DNA of 22,145 bases, taken from positions 1-22,145 of the forward strand of contig JBATSO010000013.1 in NCBI GenBank assembly GCA_049293335.1, in the 5' to 3' direction. Position numbers and translations under genes: made by a program. Below the pieces are notes generated by a model. That model searched no databases. It saw nothing but the letters and a program-made list of their open reading frames with translations, and was not told the DNA's origin. Source of the stretch: JAGXIT01 sp049293335 (GTDB taxonomy: Bacteria > Patescibacteriota > Saccharimonadia > Saccharimonadales > UBA4665). Positions 20,063 through 22,145 of the stretch are shown in pieces. How positions within the stretch are numbered: the stretch's first letter is position 1; the number at the start of each line of letters is the position of its first letter.

Positions 20063-21583
20063 ATGGGGAAGGCGCTGTACCGAAAATACCGTTCGCGGAG
20101 TTTGAGTGAGATTGTGGGGCAAGACCACATTACCACGGCGCTTTCGAACGCTTTAAAACAAGGCAAAATTGCGCATGCTTATTTGCTCACTGGGCCGCGC
20201 GGCGTGGGTAAAACCTCAATCGCTCGAATATTAGCGTATGAAATCAACCAACTGCCGTACAGTGAAGAAGTGCATTTCGATATCATTGAAATCGACGCCG
20301 CAAGCAACAACAGCGTAGAAGACGTTCGCGACCTACGCGATAAAATTATGTCGGCGCCTACCAGTGCAGCCTACAAAGTCTTCATTATCGACGAAGTGCA
20401 TATGCTAAGTAAATCGGCTTTTAACGCACTCCTTAAAACGCTCGAGGAACCGCCAGCGCATGTGGTGTTTATTTTAGCCACCACAGAGTCTCACAGACTA
20501 CCACAAACTGTCATTAGCCGTACGCAGCGCTTTAGTTTTCGGCCCGTGCCTGCCGAGCAAGTCGTTGCACACCTGCGTGACATAGCAACCAAAGAAGGTA
20601 TAACCGTAGCCGATGATGCCTTGCAGCTTATAGCCGAACACGGCGAGGGCAGTTTTCGCGATAGTATTGGGTTGCTCGACCAAGTAAGCAGCCTCAGCGC
20701 AAAGGTTACCAAGGCTGATATCGAAAACTTACTCGGCAGGGTCCCCGAAGAGTCGATTCAAAACATTGCAGACTACCTGGCAACACACCAGGCAACCAAA
20801 GCTATCAACGAGCTTCATAGTTTGGTCGAACAGGGCTATGAACCCGCTATGGTCGCCGCGCAGCTTGGTTCACTGACCCGTAGCAATATTCTTGAGGGCA
20901 AAGCTAACAGTGAACAGTCTATCGAGCTTCTTAAACAGTTGCTGGATATTCCTGCGGCGCATAACCCGCGAGCACTCCTTGAGGTACTTTTTTTAAGATA
21001 TATACCAACCACGAGCGGTACAGAAGTGGTTGTACGTATGCCAAGCACTAAACAGGCCCCAAGCGCCCCAAAAGTAACCCCACAGCCACAGCCAGCCCAA
21101 GCAGCACCAGCGCCTATGGCAGCAAAGCCAGAGGCCACCACTTTGAAGCCCCCCATAAAGAATGAGGCTAAATCTGAAGATGTTAAAGAGCCAAATGAGG
21201 CTAAAACCATAAACGAAACTGAACAGCCAGAGCAAACAAACAGCGACTCATTCTCTACAAACAGCGACATTGACAACGTTTGGCATGAGGTTTTACAGCG
21301 AATTAAAAAATCACACAACACACTGTATGGCATAGCACGCATGGCTCAGCCAACACTCGAACAAGATACGCTGCATTTAGCGTTCCGCTTTGCCTTTCAC
21401 CAAAAAAGAGTTGCCGAGGCACGAAATCACACAACGCTTACCAAAATTGTTGAAGAGCTACGGGGTCGACCAACCAAAATTATCTGTAGTACTGTAGAAA
21501 CGCCCGGCGAGCCTGCCCCCATTACCGATGCCGTTTCAAACATTAGCAATATTTTTGGCGGCGCCGAACTGCTAGAATCATAA
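20063..21583 (+). CDS. dnaX: DNA polymerase III subunit gamma/tau
   Basis: ATPase of the sliding-clamp loader. The 506 residues contain the AAA+ core: Walker A GPRGVGKTS (44-52), Walker B VFIIDEVHML (106-115), sensor 1 ATTE (139-142) and the arginine-finger region SRTQRF (152-157, where the usual SRC is SRT). Between Walker A and the IIEIDAASN segment (74-82) the typical four-cysteine zinc module is missing; only a short linker NQLPYSEEVHF remains. A Pro/Ala/Glu-rich linker (about 325-400) leads to a folded tail (about 405-506). There is no Shine-Dalgarno; dnaB follows after 36 nt. Confidence 0.95.
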   Translation: MGKALYRKYRSRSLSEIVGQDHITTALSNALKQGKIAHAYLLTGPRGVGKTSIARILAYEINQLPYSEEVHFDIIEIDAASNNSVEDVRDLRDKIMSAPTSAAYKVFIIDEVHMLSKSAFNALLKTLEEPPAHVVFILATTESHRLPQTVISRTQRFSFRPVPAEQVVAHLRDIATKEGITVADDALQLIAEHGEGSFRDSIGLLDQVSSLSAKVTKADIENLLGRVPEESIQNIADYLATHQATKAINELHSLVEQGYEPAMVAAQLGSLTRSNILEGKANSEQSIELLKQLLDIPAAHNPRALLEVLFLRYIPTTSGTEVVVRMPSTKQAPSAPKVTPQPQPAQAAPAPMAAKPEATTLKPPIKNEAKSEDVKEPNEAKTINETEQPEQTNSDSFSTNSDIDNVWHEVLQRIKKSHNTLYGIARMAQPTLEQDTLHLAFRFAFHQKRVAEARNHTTLTKIVEELRGRPTKIICSTVETPGEPAPITDAVSNISNIFGGAELLES

Positions 21584-21619
21584 CTAAGCCCTAACAGGCT
21601 AGAAAGACCGTTGAGCGCT

Positions 21620-22145
21620 ATGGCAACTACACCCACCCCACCGCAGAACCTCGAAGCTGAAGCCTCTTTATTGGGGGCAATTCTTATTGACACCGATGCA
21701 ATTGTAAAAATTGCCGACACCATTACGCCCGACGATTTTTACGACCAAAAACATGCCCGCATATATGAAGCCCTGGTAGCACTGTACGAGAAGCGCTCGG
21801 CTATCGATGTTTTAACACTCGCCGACCATTTGAAAGGTACGGGCTTTCTAGAAATGGTGGGCGGACCTGCCTATTTAACAGAACTAACCAACTTTGTTCC
21901 CACCGCCGCGCACGTAGAACAATATGCCGATATTGTAGCCCAGAAGGCCTTAAGACGCCGCTTAATCACCGCTAGTGCCGATATGGCAAGCCTTGGGCAA
22001 GATGAATCTAAGGCTCTCAACGAGCTGATAGAAGAAGCCGAAAGCCGTTTGTTTGCCGTTAGCCAGCAACACGTAAAACAGAGCGTAGTGAGTCTAGAGT
22101 CGGGTTTGGCCGAAAGCTTTGAACGACTCGATGATTTTCATAAAG
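21620..22145 (+). CDS. dnaB: Replicative DNA helicase, 5' part
   Basis: The hexameric helicase that unwinds DNA at the fork. The frame starts at ATG 21620 and is cut by the window edge after 175 codons. The visible part is the N-terminal domain: PPQNLEAEASLLGAILID, DDFYDQKHARIYEALVALYE, IDVLTLADHLKG, VGGPAYLTELTNFVPTAAHVEQYADIV and KALRRRLITASADM, all typical of DnaB, followed by the start of the linker. The RecA-like ATPase lies beyond the window. Its position after dnaX gives a replication-gene pair. Confidence 0.95.
   Translation, partial: MATTPTPPQNLEAEASLLGAILIDTDAIVKIADTITPDDFYDQKHARIYEALVALYEKRSAIDVLTLADHLKGTGFLEMVGGPAYLTELTNFVPTAAHVEQYADIVAQKALRRRLITASADMASLGQDESKALNELIEEAESRLFAVSQQHVKQSVVSLESGLAESFERLDDFHK

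Noticed and set aside
1..22145. tRNA or rRNA genes, transposases or integrases
   Set aside because: None could be recognised by eye on either strand; small or unusual tRNAs could be missed without a covariance search.

Overview
The window reads as a chromosomal segment of a small-genome bacterium, most likely a Candidatus Saccharibacteria (TM7)/CPR-type organism. This is inferred, not proven. The clues are a clamp-loader gene (dnaX) without the usual four-cysteine zinc module, tightly overlapping genes, several promoters whose -10 box lies only 3-12 nt before the start codon, and several lineage-specific proteins of unknown function. TGA is used as a stop codon, so this is not the recoded SR1/Gracilibacteria group.

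Layout. (1) 1-49: start of an unidentified gene leaving the window on the minus strand. (2) 139-4683, minus strand: a compact seven-gene operon, folA > APH-fold kinase > nucleotidyltransferase > HIT hydrolase > dCMP deaminase > thyA > upp, mostly joined by ATGA/TAATG overlaps. (3) 4873-6824, plus strand, divergent: thymidylate kinase fused to a large ThyX-like C-terminal half, then a coupled 120-aa protein. Together (2) and (3) encode dCMP > dUMP > dTMP > dTDP plus folate recycling and uracil salvage. (4) 7017-12920, plus strand: GNAT-like protein, class II deacetylase (acetylpolyamine amidohydrolase/AcuC superfamily), acetyl-CoA synthetase, a possible 32-aa ORF, glmM and a second GNAT. The first three resemble the acetyltransferase/deacetylase/AcsA control circuit of Bacillus. 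(5) About 12920-16620: a visibly AT-richer island with a PfkB/adenosine-kinase-like gene on plus converging on a three-gene minus operon (divergent UPRTase-like protein, a 447-aa protein of unknown family, HAD phosphatase). The operon starts at a promoter whose -10 box is the centre of a 28-bp perfect inverted repeat. (6) 16752-18086: rplJ-rplL with promoter, L10 autoregulatory leader and terminator. (7) 18090-18610: gene-free, hairpin-rich region with two copies of a 42-bp REP-like unit. (8) 18612-22145: a coiled-coil plus beta-rich protein, a DMT-family transporter, dnaX, and the 5' part of dnaB.

Best candidates for something new are the Tmk-ThyX-like fusion beside an intact thyA, the acetylation cassette, and the operator-controlled AT-rich nucleotide/nucleoside island. 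Functional links are inferences from gene order and motifs; no database search was possible.
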